From Blastobasis lacticolella (lineage: Eukaryota; Arthropoda; Insecta; Lepidoptera; Blastobasidae): DNA of 64,000 nt. The translations under genes were made by a program, and so were the position numbers. The stretch is from assembly GCA_905147135.1 (NCBI GenBank), contig LR990058.1, forward strand, positions 15,723,349-15,787,348, given 5' to 3'. Positions 23,450 through 33,969 of the stretch are shown in pieces. Within the stretch, counting starts at the first letter, position 1. Each line of letters opens with the position of its first letter. Under the pieces are notes generated by a model. The model had not been told where the DNA came from. It was given only the letters and a program-made list of their open reading frames with translations, and ran no database searches.

Positions 23450-26400
23450 ATGTCAGAATTATCAGCTTCTAATATGTTTGAGGCACAAACAGTGCTTGCG
23501 GACCACAAGGACCTCATTCACGATATCGCTTATGATTTCTATGGCGAGAGGATGGCTACATGTTCAAGTGATCACTACGTGAAGGTATGGTCTTGAAATT
23601 AAATATTTCTTATAGGTACAAGACGCAATATAACGCTTCAACTATAATACCTCCTCGTTGTCGATCATAATTGATTAATAACCAGTGCATTAAAGGTCGT
23701 TGCGTAGCTAAAGAGTAATCTAATTGGTATACCTTCACAGCACTATTGAATTAAACAAGGTGAAATATAGAGAAACATACCTACTCTAAAATTAGAATAG
23801 GACAAGCTGTTTACTAACTTCACTCTTATAAGTGCTAAAGATGGATGATAAATAACACCATTAGTATTGGCTAGTGGCGTGATATGCCGCTGATAGGGAA
23901 ACTACTGGTGAAAAAAGACTGAAGCCCTTCATGTTATGATGTTATTTAGTAGCATGTATTTCCTTTGTGAAAACATTGATACTGATCTGTTTAAACTGAC
24001 TTGTCTTATTTGGTGAACAAACTATACCCAAAATCACGAATTGCTCTATCAATCACGCTACATATATTGTGTATAGATGTCGAGAAATATATAAGAAACA
24101 CATAGAATGTGAATTTCAACTAATACTGCTGCACCTTATCCATTTAAATACATAATTCCCTTAATCAAATAAGACAAGTCAGTTTAAACAGATCATACTA
24201 TTTCAGAGTTGGTGTCATTGTAAAAGTTGTTTGTAATCACAAGCACATGCAAACCCCTTGGAATTTGAAGTGAATCTGTGAACTTTATTGTTACACTACT
24301 ATGTTACATTATAGATAAAGACTAAAATTTTTCATCCATAAATTACAGATATGGGATGCAGATGCGCAAGGCAATTGGAAACTGACAGCCAGTTGGAAAG
24401 CCCACCATAGCTCTGTGTGGAAAGTCACATGGTCCCACCCGGAATTCGGGCAAGTCATTGCTACTTGCAGCTTTGATCGCACAGCTGCTGTGTGGGAAGA
24501 AGTTGGTATGTAAAACAGAGTGTTTTAAGTTTATTTTCTTATGACAAAACTCAATTTTAGAAGTGGGACATAAAATTAAATTGCTGTAATAAACAAACTA
24601 ACAGAGTGTATGGATAGATATCTTCAGTAGAGGGTAGTCGATTACTGCCTAGCAAATAGCTGTTGCAAGAATAGGGAATAGACATTGGCGTAGGGTTGCT
24701 TGTCTGTCGGTCTTCTACAGGTTATATTTCGGAAAGTGTGCGAAGCAGCTGCGCAACCTCATTCCGCCGGCCCCTTTCCGCCATCGGGAGACGCGATCCG
24801 GGCGAGCGCTTTGTTTGGCGAGCGCCGCACGAGTCGTTTTGGCTCGACTTTTATAATGCGTACGGCTAAGGAATGGAACGCGTTGCCTTCGAGTGTGTTC
24901 CCTGATCAATATAATCTGGATGCCTTCAAGGCTGAGTGAATAGGCTGTTCCAAGACGGGCATGCTTCATCTTCGGCCGCATCGTCACTTTCCAACAGAGG
25001 AGATGTCTTGTCATGATATAAAAAAAAATAGCCTGGGTAAACAGCTATGTACAAAGCTCGCAAAAGTGTATATACTCTTTGATGTCACATTGTAGGGAAT
25101 GGAACCAGTCTGTCCAAAATTTCATATAGTTGTAATCTTAATTTGCAGGAGAAATCCCAGCATCAGGCACTGAGAAAGGGCTACGCACATGGGTGAAGCG
25201 GTCAAACTTAGTAGATTCCAGAACTTCAGTTACAGATGTCAAATTCGGACCTAAACATCTCGGTCTTCTACTGGTCACGTGTTCTGCTGATGGTATTATT
25301 AGGTAAGAGAGAGAGCACTTGCTTTAGTTTCACTATTTTCTTTTTGTATTTATTTTGTCCATTAGATTGACGACTATAAGTAATTCACCTCCTAATTTAC
25401 AAGGTGTTAATTAGGAGGGCTTAAGACTGAAAGACAGAAAATTACGAAATTCAAGTGTGCAAATAGTATATAAAACACTGAAGTGGAAATGGACCGAACA
25501 TATGTTGAGGGACGAAAAAGAAAAATGGACAAAAACCACAACAGTGGTATCAAAGAGGAAACAAACAAAGTAGAGGTCGACAAACAAAACAAGGGGAAGA
25601 TGATTGCAAGAAAATAGCTAGGTATACGAACTACAAAGTATAAAGATGGAGATTATTAGAGGAGGCCTTTGTTGAGGAACAAGCTGGTACAGAAGAGCAA
25701 TTAGTTGTTGATTTGTGGTATATTTAGATATAAGGGAAATGTAATCAGCAATAAAGGCATATTTTATTTCATTCAATGAAATAGTAGAGCGAGGAATTTA
25801 GATTGTCTATTGTTGAAGTAAAACTATTATATGTTTTCATATTTCTTGTGTAAATTCTGAAATCATTGGTCTATTGATGACGACCTAAGTGGTTCAGTGG
25901 TCAACATGCCAGTCAGCCACGCAAGAGGTCCAGGGTTCAATTCCCGGCTGGGCAAAAATTTCAATTTCTGCTACGGGTCTGGGTGTTCTGTGTATAATAA
26001 GTATGTATTTAAAAAAAAGTATATCAGTTAGCTAGCACCCATAGTACAAGCTTTGCATAGTTTGGGGCTAGATGGCGCTGTGTGAATTTGACGATTATTT
26101 ATTTATTTATTTATTACAGGATATACGAGGCGCCTGACGTGATGAACCTGGCCCAGTGGACGCTGCAGCACGAGATACCGACCAAAGTGTCCATCAGCTG
26201 TCTCAGTTGGAATCCGTCGATGTCCAGGTGAGAATTTTCTTCTACAGGGTATTCTGTGTGGTTAAATTATGTGCAGTTATGAGCTTAATCTAAGTTCAGT
26301 GCCTACTAGGACAAGAGGACTATACTAAAGTACAATCCACGTGCAATCAGAATGAATGAAATGAATGAATGAATGAATGAAAAATTCTTTATTGCTTATA

Positions 26401-29400
26401 CATAGAATAAAACAAAAACAGAGGAAAAAAAAATAAACAAATAAAAGCAACCGGCGGCCTTAGCAATCAGAGTGGCACGTGTCTTGGTGATGGCCTAGTG
26501 GTAAATTGTTTCGACTCGTAAGCAAGAGGTATTGTGTTCGAACCCCAGTGCGGCCGTAAATACCGATGACTCTTCTTTGAGTTTTTTTGGCTGTGTCAGT
26601 GGAGGGGCATTTGCCTTTATGCTGCCACAGCAACAAGTTGTGGAGGTGGGCAAAGTATTAGCCATACTGTACTGTATGTATGAGAAGCACCCGCCGCCCT
26701 GGGTGGGGTATGTTTTAGTAATAAACAAGCAGTGTCAATAGCCGGTGTCAATGTTTCATTGAGCTCTGATATACCGCATACCCTTGGGGCTGCTAATGTC
26801 TATAGGCAGCAGTGACCACTTTCCATTAGGTGGCCTGCTTGCCTACCATATGACATTAATCATAAATTTTTTTCATAAAGCCTCAAGTACCTGAATAATT
26901 TTGGGTAACTCATGCAGTTAATTAATTAATTTATTAGTGTAAAATATTGCTATTGCTACTTTTAACTTTTAGTATATTTATTATTATTATTTTTTTATTT
27001 TTTAAAATTTGATTGTAGTTGTATAAGCTTATGTGTAATCTTTACTTGTAAGTAATCTTCCTGCACCGCAAACCTTTTGTCAACTGTTATCTCTTCTGGT
27101 AGACTGGTAGATAATGCAATTTTAGCTTTAAGTCCGCCAATGTACTGTTTGTGCATGAAGTATAATTAAATTTCCGGGTTCGATTCCCGGCCGGGCAGAA
27201 ATTGAAATGATGAATTTTAATTTCTGTTACGGGTCTGGGTGTTCTATGTATAATAAGTATGTATTTAAAAGTATTTAAGTAGTTTATCAGTTATCTAGCA
27301 CCCATAACACAAGCTTTGCTTACTTTGGGGCTAGATGGCGCTGTGTGAATTTGTCCACGATTATTTATTTATTTATTTATTTAAATAAATAAATAAATAA
27401 AAACTGCTAATAAATCTATCCTCAAGAACCTCTTCGAGAAAGGGGTTAAAGGATTTTATGGGGGCGGTTGCCGTGTGTGATGCTCCTGCTATTGCAAGGC
27501 TGCGGTGACTGCTTACCATCAAGCCCGTAAGCTTGTTTGCCAAGTTTTAAGTGGTATATAAAAAATCTAACCTCTCATCAGCAAACCTATCTATCCCATA
27601 CAGGTACAACCCCCCGATGCTGGCGGTGGGCAGCGACGAGCCGGGCCCGGCGGCGGTGAGCGCGCAGAACGACAAGGGCCCGCTGTGCAACGGGAAGGTC
27701 TTCATTTACGAGTGAGTCGAGAGTCTGGTCTGCCTTCTTTCCTACGTTCCGGGTTTCCCATCACGTACCTTCGTTGACGAGTAGCCCGATATTTCGACGC
27801 AATGGCATGCATCATGGTTACGAGACGACTGGAGAACTGCGAGCGCATGTTGGTTAGCGATAAAGCGGCCGAAGCCGATCTACCCGCTCAAAAGCTTTGA
27901 AATGTGTGATAATGACCGCGATAGTTTAAAACATTATAAGAGGATTATCTTGATGCCTACATTCACTAGATGGCGCCACTGAGACGTGAGGCCAGCCATT
28001 AGCGTTTCAAAATATGATTTATATTCATTTGTCACAAACTTATCTGCAGCGTCGCTGTTGTTAACATTGACATGACAATTCCAAATGGCGTCGCTTAGTC
28101 CGCTCCGATTTCGGCCATCGCATCAGATTATTTTGCGATGGTATCTTTTTTCACTTTTTACTAGTCAAGCAACTAGCTGTAACTCGGAGCGAAATGCAGA
28201 GGAAGAACCAAATCTGTTTTTTCGACAACCACTTATGGATTTTGCACCAGAATATAGCAGGCTTGATAAATAAGAGTGACGAATTAACTATATGTTTGGA
28301 ACAATTAGAAAAATGTAATAAAGCAGTAGACATCATCTGTATATCTGAACATTTTATGAAAGAAGGAAATGAAACTCTACTTACTTTAACGAACTATGAT
28401 ACCGCAGCGAGTTACTGTCGGAAAAATGCGAGTAGAGGAGGAGTATGTATACTAGCGAAAAAAGGGCTCCAATGGAAAGAAATGACAGATATAAAAAAGT
28501 TATCAATATCGGGTGTTATTGAATGCTGTGCGGCAGAGTCAAGTGCACATAAGGTTTTAATTATATGTATTTATAGAGTGCCAAACAGAAACAACATAAC
28601 TATTTTCTTTGACAAATTAAACGAGTTACTGACATTGATATCGAAAAAAGGTAGAGGTAAACAAATTGTAATAGCAGGGGATTTTAATATTGACATCTTA
28701 AAAAAGAATAATATTACTGTAGAATTTGAATGTTTGTTATTAAATTTTAACTTGAGATTAGAAATCAGACAACCAACACGACTCAAGAGCAAAACTTGTA
28801 TAGATAATTTTGCACTGACGCGAAAAAGAGGAAAATCTTCTGAGGTGATTGATTTTGCTTTATCTGATCATACATCACAATTACTGAAACTTCCTGTAAA
28901 AAAAGTATGTGTTCTGAAATACTGGCATACATACAAACGCGATTACTGTATGGAAAATATGTCGAAATTTAAGGATTGCTTAAGTAAGTTATCGTTTTCA
29001 GAAGTATACAAGAGCGATGATGCAGAAACAGCATATAATATTTATTCCACACAATTCAAGCTCTTTTATGATTTGTATTTTCCATTTAAAAAATTCACAA
29101 TTCGCCTTGGTAAACAAAACAAATGGGTTTCGAAAGGAATAAAAATTTGTAGTCATAAAAAAAGAGAACTTCTGTGGAAGTATAGGATGAAGCCCAGCCA
29201 AACAAACAAGATGACATATAAGAACTATTCCAAATTATTCAAAATAATAATAAGAAAAACAAAACGGGCGCAAACCATGTATAAAATAAATAATGCATCA
29301 AATAAATCTAAGGCTACGTGGGAGATAATCAATAATGCAAAACAAGTACTCCCGAAAGAATCTATATCGGAAATTAATTTAGATAATGTAATAATAAAAA

Positions 29401-32400
29401 ACCCACAACAAATAGCAAATGCAGTCAATGCCTACTTTATTGAAAAAATTATACCCAATGACACGCTACGAGTAAACGCCACCAAATACATAGAGCACAA
29501 TGCTAATTCAATGTTTATGTCACCATGTACACCGCATGACATAAAACATATTATATATAAATTAAAGAATACATCAAGTACCGGACATGATGGAATAAGC
29601 ACCAAAGTAATAAAAATTGTAGCGGATGAAATATGTGGCCCCCTATCGTTCATTCTTAATAAGTGCATTACGGAGGGTATATATCCCAAAACTCTAAAAA
29701 CCACTATAACGAAACCTCTATTTAAAAAAGGGGATAGGAAATTAATGAAGTGTTATCGGCCAATCGCCTTAGCATGTATAGATTCAAAAATCTTTGAAAA
29801 GTACATATGCTCACAAATACAGGATTTTTTTGAAAAATGCAGTATACTAGTCACGGAACAGAAAGGGTTTCGACGTAACAAGAACATTAATATGGGTATT
29901 TACGATTTCATAGAAAATGTAATAAAAAATGTTGACAATAGAGTACCAGTGTGTTCTATATACTGTGATATGACTCAAGCATTTGACTATGTAGAGCATG
30001 AGCTCTTACTGAAGAAATTAGAGATTTATGGAATTCGAGGCAATATCTTAAAATTAATAGAATCATATCTTACAAATAGGAAACAAGTTACAGAACTAAT
30101 AAGAATAGAGAGACACACAAAAACTGAAAAAACATATAAATCCACTGAGAGAATAGTCAAATACGGTGTTCCTCAGGGGGGTGTGCTCTCTCCGCTTCTA
30201 TTTATTTCATACATAAATGATTTACCAAACTGCATAAAACAACTTATGTCCCTATTTGCTGATGATAGCACGATAACTGTAAATTGTAAAAACGTAGAGT
30301 TGTATGAGAAGGAAGTTAACGATTCGGTTAATTCCGTGATAGATTGGCTAAATAACAACAATTTAAAAATTAATTTGGACAAAACAAAAATAACACACTT
30401 CTCTCAACGTCAACAAACTGCGTCCATAGATGTCAAATATGGCCAAAAAACTGTAGAAGTAGCAGATAGTACAAAATACTTGGGATTGATAATTGACCAG
30501 AGATTAAATTGGAAAGCACACGTAGAAGAATTATGCAAAAGCCTTAGCACAAATGCTTACGCATTGTACAAATTGGCCACAACAGTAAACACACAAACTA
30601 TAGTTACGGCGTACTATGGTATGGTAGAGTCGCGAATAAGATACGGGATCATATTTTGGGGGAATTCTACCGATAGGGAATTCATTTTGAAGGCGCAAAA
30701 AAAATGTATTCGTGCAATGTTCGGCTTGTCTCAGAGAGATAGCTGTAAACCATTTTTTACAAAATATAAAATCTTGACATGCCCATCATTGTATATTCTG
30801 GAATTAGTCATTTTTGTAAAATCAAACCCACAACTATTCCCAAGGATTACAAATTTAAAGTATAGAAACAGGCGTGACAATGACATGGTTTACGTACCAC
30901 CTGCAAAAACTGCACTAATGTTTAAGAGTGTCCTGTGTATGGCCCCTAGAGTTTATAATAAGTTACCTAGATGCATAAGGGAACTAGAAATGTACCAATT
31001 TAAAAAGTCAATAAAAGAGTATTTAATCAGCAAGTGCTATTATAAAGGCGTGTCCAAACATAGCGCGGCACGAGCGCGGCAGCAACACGCGGCATGTCCA
31101 GGAAACAATTCTGCCGCGCTCTAGTTAGGACTATTGACGAATGTTTGCGCGCGGCTGTTGTCCAAACAAAGCGCGGCACGCCGCGCGCGGCTGCCGCGCA
31201 CACATGCCGCTCTATGTTTGGACACACCTTAATATAAACGATTTTTTGGAAATTAATACTTCATACTGAAATTATGACTTATTATACTGTTTTAAATTTG
31301 TTATTACTTTGTGGACATGATTTTAATGACTTTTGTTTATATTGAGTATTGAATTTATTGTTATTTTTATTTTTTATTTTATTTTTTTAACTTTTGATAT
31401 TGTTTTTAATTTGAATTTGACATTTTGTTTATTATTTAATTTGTATTAGTTAAGAATGATTTTATTGACTTTCATATAATTGATTTAATCTTCAAAAAAT
31501 TTATAATTTGACATGTTTTTAAATTTTTTATTTTTATTTTTAAATGTGATATTTCAGTCGTTAATAATTGTTTTGACATTATGAATTATTATTTTTTAAT
31601 CTAATATTTGTATGCTCTCTTGGGGCAAAAGTAGAGGACAACTTAATAATTATAACAACTTATGTATTACCTACTTTTACAAATAAATGAATTGAATTGA
31701 ATTGAATTGAAAGCTATTCACCTATTTTCTCCTTATAACTAACCTAGGCCTGCTGGAAGAAATTTCTTTTTAGAAGCTATACGCAGCGCCAGTTGTGTTT
31801 TTTATACTGTTAATATTTCTCTTTATATCATTATTGTGTACAATAAACGGTTAAATGAATAAATAACCAACCCACCAGGTACACGGAATCGGCTCGCCGG
31901 TGGACTCGCACCGAGTGTCTGTCGCAGTGCGCGGAAGCCGTGAACGACCTCGCGTTCGCGCCGAACCTCGGCCGGGCGTTCCACGTGCTGGCGGTGGCCT
32001 CGAAAGACGTGCGGATCATCAAGATCGAGCCGACGCCGTGAGTATATAAATAAAATAAATAATAAATATTCGGACAAATTCACACAGCGCCGTCTAGCCC
32101 CAAACTAAGCAAAGCTTGTGCTATGGGTGCTAGATAACTGATATACTACTTAAATACTTTTAAACACATACTTATTATACATAGAACACCCAGACCCGTA
32201 ACAGAAATTAAAATTCATCATTTTAATTTCTGCCCGGCCGGGAATCGAACCCGGGACCTCTTGCGTGGCAGACCGGCATGTTGACCATTGAACCACTCAG
32301 GTCGTCAATATATATATATATGTCTTACACGCGTCGTACACGCATCTTACACACGTTTTACATTCGTCTCACACACGTCTTAAACGCGTCTAACACGCGT

Positions 32401-33969
32401 CTAACACGTGCCTTACACACGTCATACAAGCGTCATACACACGTCTTACATAAGTCTTATATACTTTTTACACAATTCCACCGCTGCAACTCCTCACCGC
32501 TCTAGTTCAGCTAAGACTGGAGCACCCGGAGAGACACGAACTTATACAACTGTCACTAAGACAGTCGCTGGAGAGGTCAGCGCGCTTTGAGGTAAATAAG
32601 CTCGCGTTCGCGCCGAACCTCGGCCGAGCGTTTCACGTGCTGGCAGTGGCCTCGCGAGATATCCGGATACTTTAGATCGAGCTGACGCCGTGACTGCATG
32701 TAAACACGTCTTGCACGTGTCTTACACACGTCTTACTCACTTCTTACACATTACACCATCTAAGAACTGGAGCACCCTACCTGGTACCCTGGTTACGTTA
32801 GATATTCTGTGGTTCTGGCTCCAAGAAGCTTCATCATCGCCACCCCATTCCAGAACCAGCACCGAATCCCAGCCCAACGGCTCCACGGCCCCCGCGGGGC
32901 GGTTCAAGGTGTCGGTGATGGCCGCCTTCGACGACCACCGCGCGTGCGTGTGGCGCGTCGCCTGGAACGTGACCGGGACGCTGCTGGCTTCCTCCGGGGA
33001 CGATTGCCGGGTGCGCTTGTGGAAGAGTGAGTGGATGCCTAAAGCTAGGGAGTGAACCCTACTATCCTACTTTCTACTGGTCCTACTAGTCTAATACACA
33101 CGCTGCTGGCTTCTTCGGGAGACGATTGCTGGGTGCGCTTGTGGAAAAGTGAGTATGGGGGGAGGAATGGTACACCAGAAGATCGGGACCAAATCCTGCT
33201 ATTCTACTTTTTACTGTCACTACTCTGCTGGTTTCGTCCGGGGACGATTGCCGGGTGCGGTTGTGGAAGAGTAAGTATGGGATTCCTGGGATCTACAATC
33301 ACATTAGCGTTTCTTATTTTGATTTACATTAGAGTGCCACACACTTATCTGATCCTTTTCCTCTATTTCGCCCTGCCGCTCGTTCGATACCAGAAATTAT
33401 CTATTTCCATTTTAATACAAAAGTCCTTAGTGTCAGCCCTTAGTCGATTTAGATTGCCCTGTATTGGGGGATTTCCAGACAGCTACTTTAAACAGTAAAG
33501 AGTGTAGATGACGTTACTTTAGGACAGGATTCTCAAGTATTGAATTTGGTAACCGAAGTTACTCGGCAAGGTGTTTAGTATCTTTTCTAAGAAAGCGAAA
33601 AATGTCAACATTTTTATACATCCAACGGTCTCGTTTCACTTTTGAGAATCGCGTCTAATCAACGCGATCTTTTGCAACTATTTCAACTATTTCTTCTTAA
33701 TCGGCTCTCAGAAAATCTGCCATCACGCCGGTACATTCCAAAACATCCAACTCAACTCTCCCTTTCCAGTGCAATACCTGAACCAGTTCCGTTGCGTGGG
33801 GGTCCTCAAGAACGGTTCGCCGGGCGACGAGAGGCCCGCCGGGGGGCCCGCAGGGGGGCCCGCCGTCGCCGGGGGACCCGCGGGGGGTCCAGGGGGGGCC
33901 GAGAGGGGGCACACGAGCTACGTAAGAATGGCCGCCATGGACAACCCAGCGCAGATGCCTGTGCACTGA
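23450..33969 (+). CDS. Seh1 (Nup44A): Seh1 nucleoporin (Nup44A), WD40 protein
   Basis: Eight coding exons: 23450-23584, 24349-24505, 25149-25302, 26120-26227, 27604-27711, 31879-32037, 32854-33026 and 33770-33969. They total 1194 nt, all phases agree, 397 residues. The WD40 propeller is clear: [119 protein letters not shown] and [18 protein letters not shown]. These are the Seh1 hallmarks. Seh1 belongs to the Nup107-160 (Y) complex of the nuclear pore and to GATOR2. The C-terminus is an unusual Gly/Pro/Ala-rich tail. Intron 5 is 4.2 kb because of a LINE. A SINE lies against exon 4's acceptor and another against exon 6's donor. Exons 6 and 7 have partial duplicate copies nearby. Confidence 0.94.
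23984..24194. mobile_element. MITE with 28-bp perfect inverted ends, Seh1 intron 1
   Basis: GATCTGTTTAAACTGACTTG TCTTATTT at 23984-24011 is exactly complementary to 24167-24194. The 5-bp flanks ATACT (23979-23983) and ATACT (24195-24199) look like a target duplication. No coding capacity in 211 bp. Confidence 0.8.
24690..25020 (+). mobile_element. Non-LTR retrotransposon 3' fragment, Seh1 intron 2
   Basis: An open 79-residue tail ends [20 protein letters not shown] and YNLDAFKAE, the C-terminus typical of insect Jockey/CR1-type reverse transcriptases. A 3' UTR with CTTCGGCCGCATCGTCAC follows, to an A-rich end. Relics of the same end lie at 37118-37245 and 51525-51600. Confidence 0.75.
25430..25720 (+). 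mobile_element. RTE-like LINE C-terminal relic, Seh1 intron 3
   Basis: Broken frames recall the W-x-x-H-M-L-R-D ... W(K)RxxT ... S-W-R-R-A end of RTE-type proteins ([20 protein letters not shown], then [10 protein letters not shown]). Several stops. Confidence 0.45.
25877..26116 (+). mobile_element. Family-B SINE abutting the Seh1 exon 4 acceptor
   Basis: Head GTGGTTCAGTGGTCAACATG, body TAGCACCCATAGTACAAGC and GGGGCTAGATGGCGCTGTG, then tail GATTATTTATTTATTTATTT running directly into ATTACAG and exon 4 at 26120. The SINE tail is therefore the pyrimidine tract of this 3' splice site. Confidence 0.9.
26345..26465. repeat. ATGA microsatellite and LINE tail fragment
   Basis: (AATG)n at about 26350-26383 followed by AAATTCTTTATTGCTTATAC and an A-rich stretch to CGGCGGCCTTAGC, like the reverse complement of an insect LINE end. 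A related piece is at 50000-50125. Confidence 0.5.
26486..26600 (+). mobile_element. Family-A SINE head
   Basis: GATGGCCTAGTGGTAAATTG, GACTCGTAAGCAAGAGG, GTTCGAACCCCAGTGCGGCC and ATGACTCTTCTTTGAG. Body absent. Confidence 0.65.
27172..27392 (+). mobile_element. Family-B SINE, 5'-truncated
   Basis: Begins inside the B-box (CCGGGTTCGATTCCCGGCCG) and runs to an (ATTT)n/(AAAT)n tail, about 210 bases before Seh1 exon 5. Confidence 0.85.
27418..27555 (+). mobile_element. LINE-end fragment (family E)
   Basis: CTCTTCGAGAAAGGGGTTAA, GCTGCGGTGACTGCTTACC and CGTAAGCTTGTTTGCC. Confidence 0.55.
28000..28092 (-). mobile_element. Fragment of the CAG-flanked foldback family
   Basis: AGCGTTTCAAAATATGATTT and ACTTATCTGCAGCGTCGCTG through CAAATGGCGTCGCTTAG match the reverse complement of the element at 53885-54089. 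A weaker relative is at about 63298-63375. Confidence 0.6.
28194..31124 (+). CDS. Non-LTR retrotransposon ORF2 (endonuclease + reverse transcriptase)
   Basis: 976-residue open frame. Residues about 14-230 form an APE-type endonuclease: [39 protein letters not shown], and the closing SDHTSQLL. Residues about 440-760 form the reverse transcriptase: [60 protein letters not shown] and the catalytic FADDS box. The order and motifs fit the Jockey/CR1 group; the clade is not resolved. No ORF1 is visible upstream, so the copy is probably 5'-truncated. The last 26 or so residues (after SKCYYK) come from a MITE inserted at 31046 and are not native. It lies in Seh1 intron 5 in the same orientation. Its 3' end is AAATGAATTGAATTGAATTG near 31710. 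Confidence 0.9.
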   Translation: MQRKNQICFFDNHLWILHQNIAGLINKSDELTICLEQLEKCNKAVDIICISEHFMKEGNETLLTLTNYDTAASYCRKNASRGGVCILAKKGLQWKEMTDIKKLSISGVIECCAAESSAHKVLIICIYRVPNRNNITIFFDKLNELLTLISKKGRGKQIVIAGDFNIDILKKNNITVEFECLLLNFNLRLEIRQPTRLKSKTCIDNFALTRKRGKSSEVIDFALSDHTSQLLKLPVKKVCVLKYWHTYKRDYCMENMSKFKDCLSKLSFSEVYKSDDAETAYNIYSTQFKLFYDLYFPFKKFTIRLGKQNKWVSKGIKICSHKKRELLWKYRMKPSQTNKMTYKNYSKLFKIIIRKTKRAQTMYKINNASNKSKATWEIINNAKQVLPKESISEINLDNVIIKNPQQIANAVNAYFIEKIIPNDTLRVNATKYIEHNANSMFMSPCTPHDIKHIIYKLKNTSSTGHDGISTKVIKIVADEICGPLSFILNKCITEGIYPKTLKTTITKPLFKKGDRKLMKCYRPIALACIDSKIFEKYICSQIQDFFEKCSILVTEQKGFRRNKNINMGIYDFIENVIKNVDNRVPVCSIYCDMTQAFDYVEHELLLKKLEIYGIRGNILKLIESYLTNRKQVTELIRIERHTKTEKTYKSTERIVKYGVPQGGVLSPLLFISYINDLPNCIKQLMSLFADDSTITVNCKNVELYEKEVNDSVNSVIDWLNNNNLKINLDKTKITHFSQRQQTASIDVKYGQKTVEVADSTKYLGLIIDQRLNWKAHVEELCKSLSTNAYALYKLATTVNTQTIVTAYYGMVESRIRYGIIFWGNSTDREFILKAQKKCIRAMFGLSQRDSCKPFFTKYKILTCPSLYILELVIFVKSNPQLFPRITNLKYRNRRDNDMVYVPPAKTALMFKSVLCMAPRVYNKLPRCIRELEMYQFKKSIKEYLISKCYYKGVSKHSAARARQQHAACPGNNSAAL
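31046..31229. mobile_element. 184-bp MITE inserted in the LINE 3' end, TAA target duplication
   Basis: Ends are AGGCGTGTCCAAACATAG on the left and CTATGTTTGGACACACCT on the right, inverted, with one mismatch. The interior is GC-rich (GCGCGGCACG repeats). TAA flanks both sides (31043-31045, 31230-31232). The related LINE at 11130 has the empty site GCTATTATAATATAAA. A 3-bp TAA duplication is typical of PIF/Harbinger. Confidence 0.88.
32046..32312 (-). mobile_element. Family-B SINE just after the Seh1 exon 6 donor
   Basis: A full copy reading tail to head; it starts about 9 bases after the exon 6 donor GTGAGT (32038). Confidence 0.88.
32313..32475. repeat. Degenerate (YTTACACACGT)n minisatellite
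   Basis: About a dozen 10-12-bp units such as TCTTACACACGT and TCTAACACGCG, following a short (AT)n run. The same motif recurs at 32697-32757 after the duplicated exon 6 piece. Confidence 0.75.
32602..32692 (+). pseudogene. Decayed copy of the Seh1 exon 6 3' end
   Basis: CTCGCGTTCGCGCCGAACCT onward matches the last 90 bases of exon 6 (31950-32037) closely, including GACGCCGTGA at the donor, but CGGATACTTTAG introduces an in-frame stop and the donor is GTGACT. Followed by the same minisatellite and TAAGAACTGGAGCACCC, as after the real exon (TAAGACTGGAGCACCC near 32512). Confidence 0.85.
32978..33276 (+). repeat. Triplicated 122-bp edge of Seh1 exon 7
   Basis: Donors GTGAGT at 33027, GTGAGT at 33149 and GTAAGT at 33271 are exactly 122 bp apart. 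Each is preceded by the exon end encoding [15 protein letters not shown] or a near copy (first at 32978-33026, then 33100-33148 and 33235-33270). Copies 2 and 3 are open in the exon frame; one has TGG for CGG. Confidence 0.93.
33836..33912 (+). repeat. GGGGGGCCCGC short tandem repeat coding the Seh1 C-terminal tail
   Basis: In exon 8 the repeat gives [20 protein letters not shown], an addition beyond the usual Seh1 core. Frame and stop are intact. Confidence 0.8.

Larger units (their letters stand above)
28194..31710 (+). mobile_element. Non-LTR retrotransposon, Seh1 intron 5
   Basis: ORF2 plus an AT-rich 3' UTR ending in short GAATT repeats. The 5' boundary is uncertain (28090-28194). A truncated relative at 11130-11740 shares the 3' UTR. 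Confidence 0.85.

Noticed and set aside
32278..32590. ORFs of [13 protein letters not shown] type
   Set aside because: Translation of the TTACACACGT minisatellite.
33052..33498. 148-residue ORF repeating [13 protein letters not shown]
   Set aside because: It is read-through across the duplicated exon 7 edges and introns, not a separate gene.
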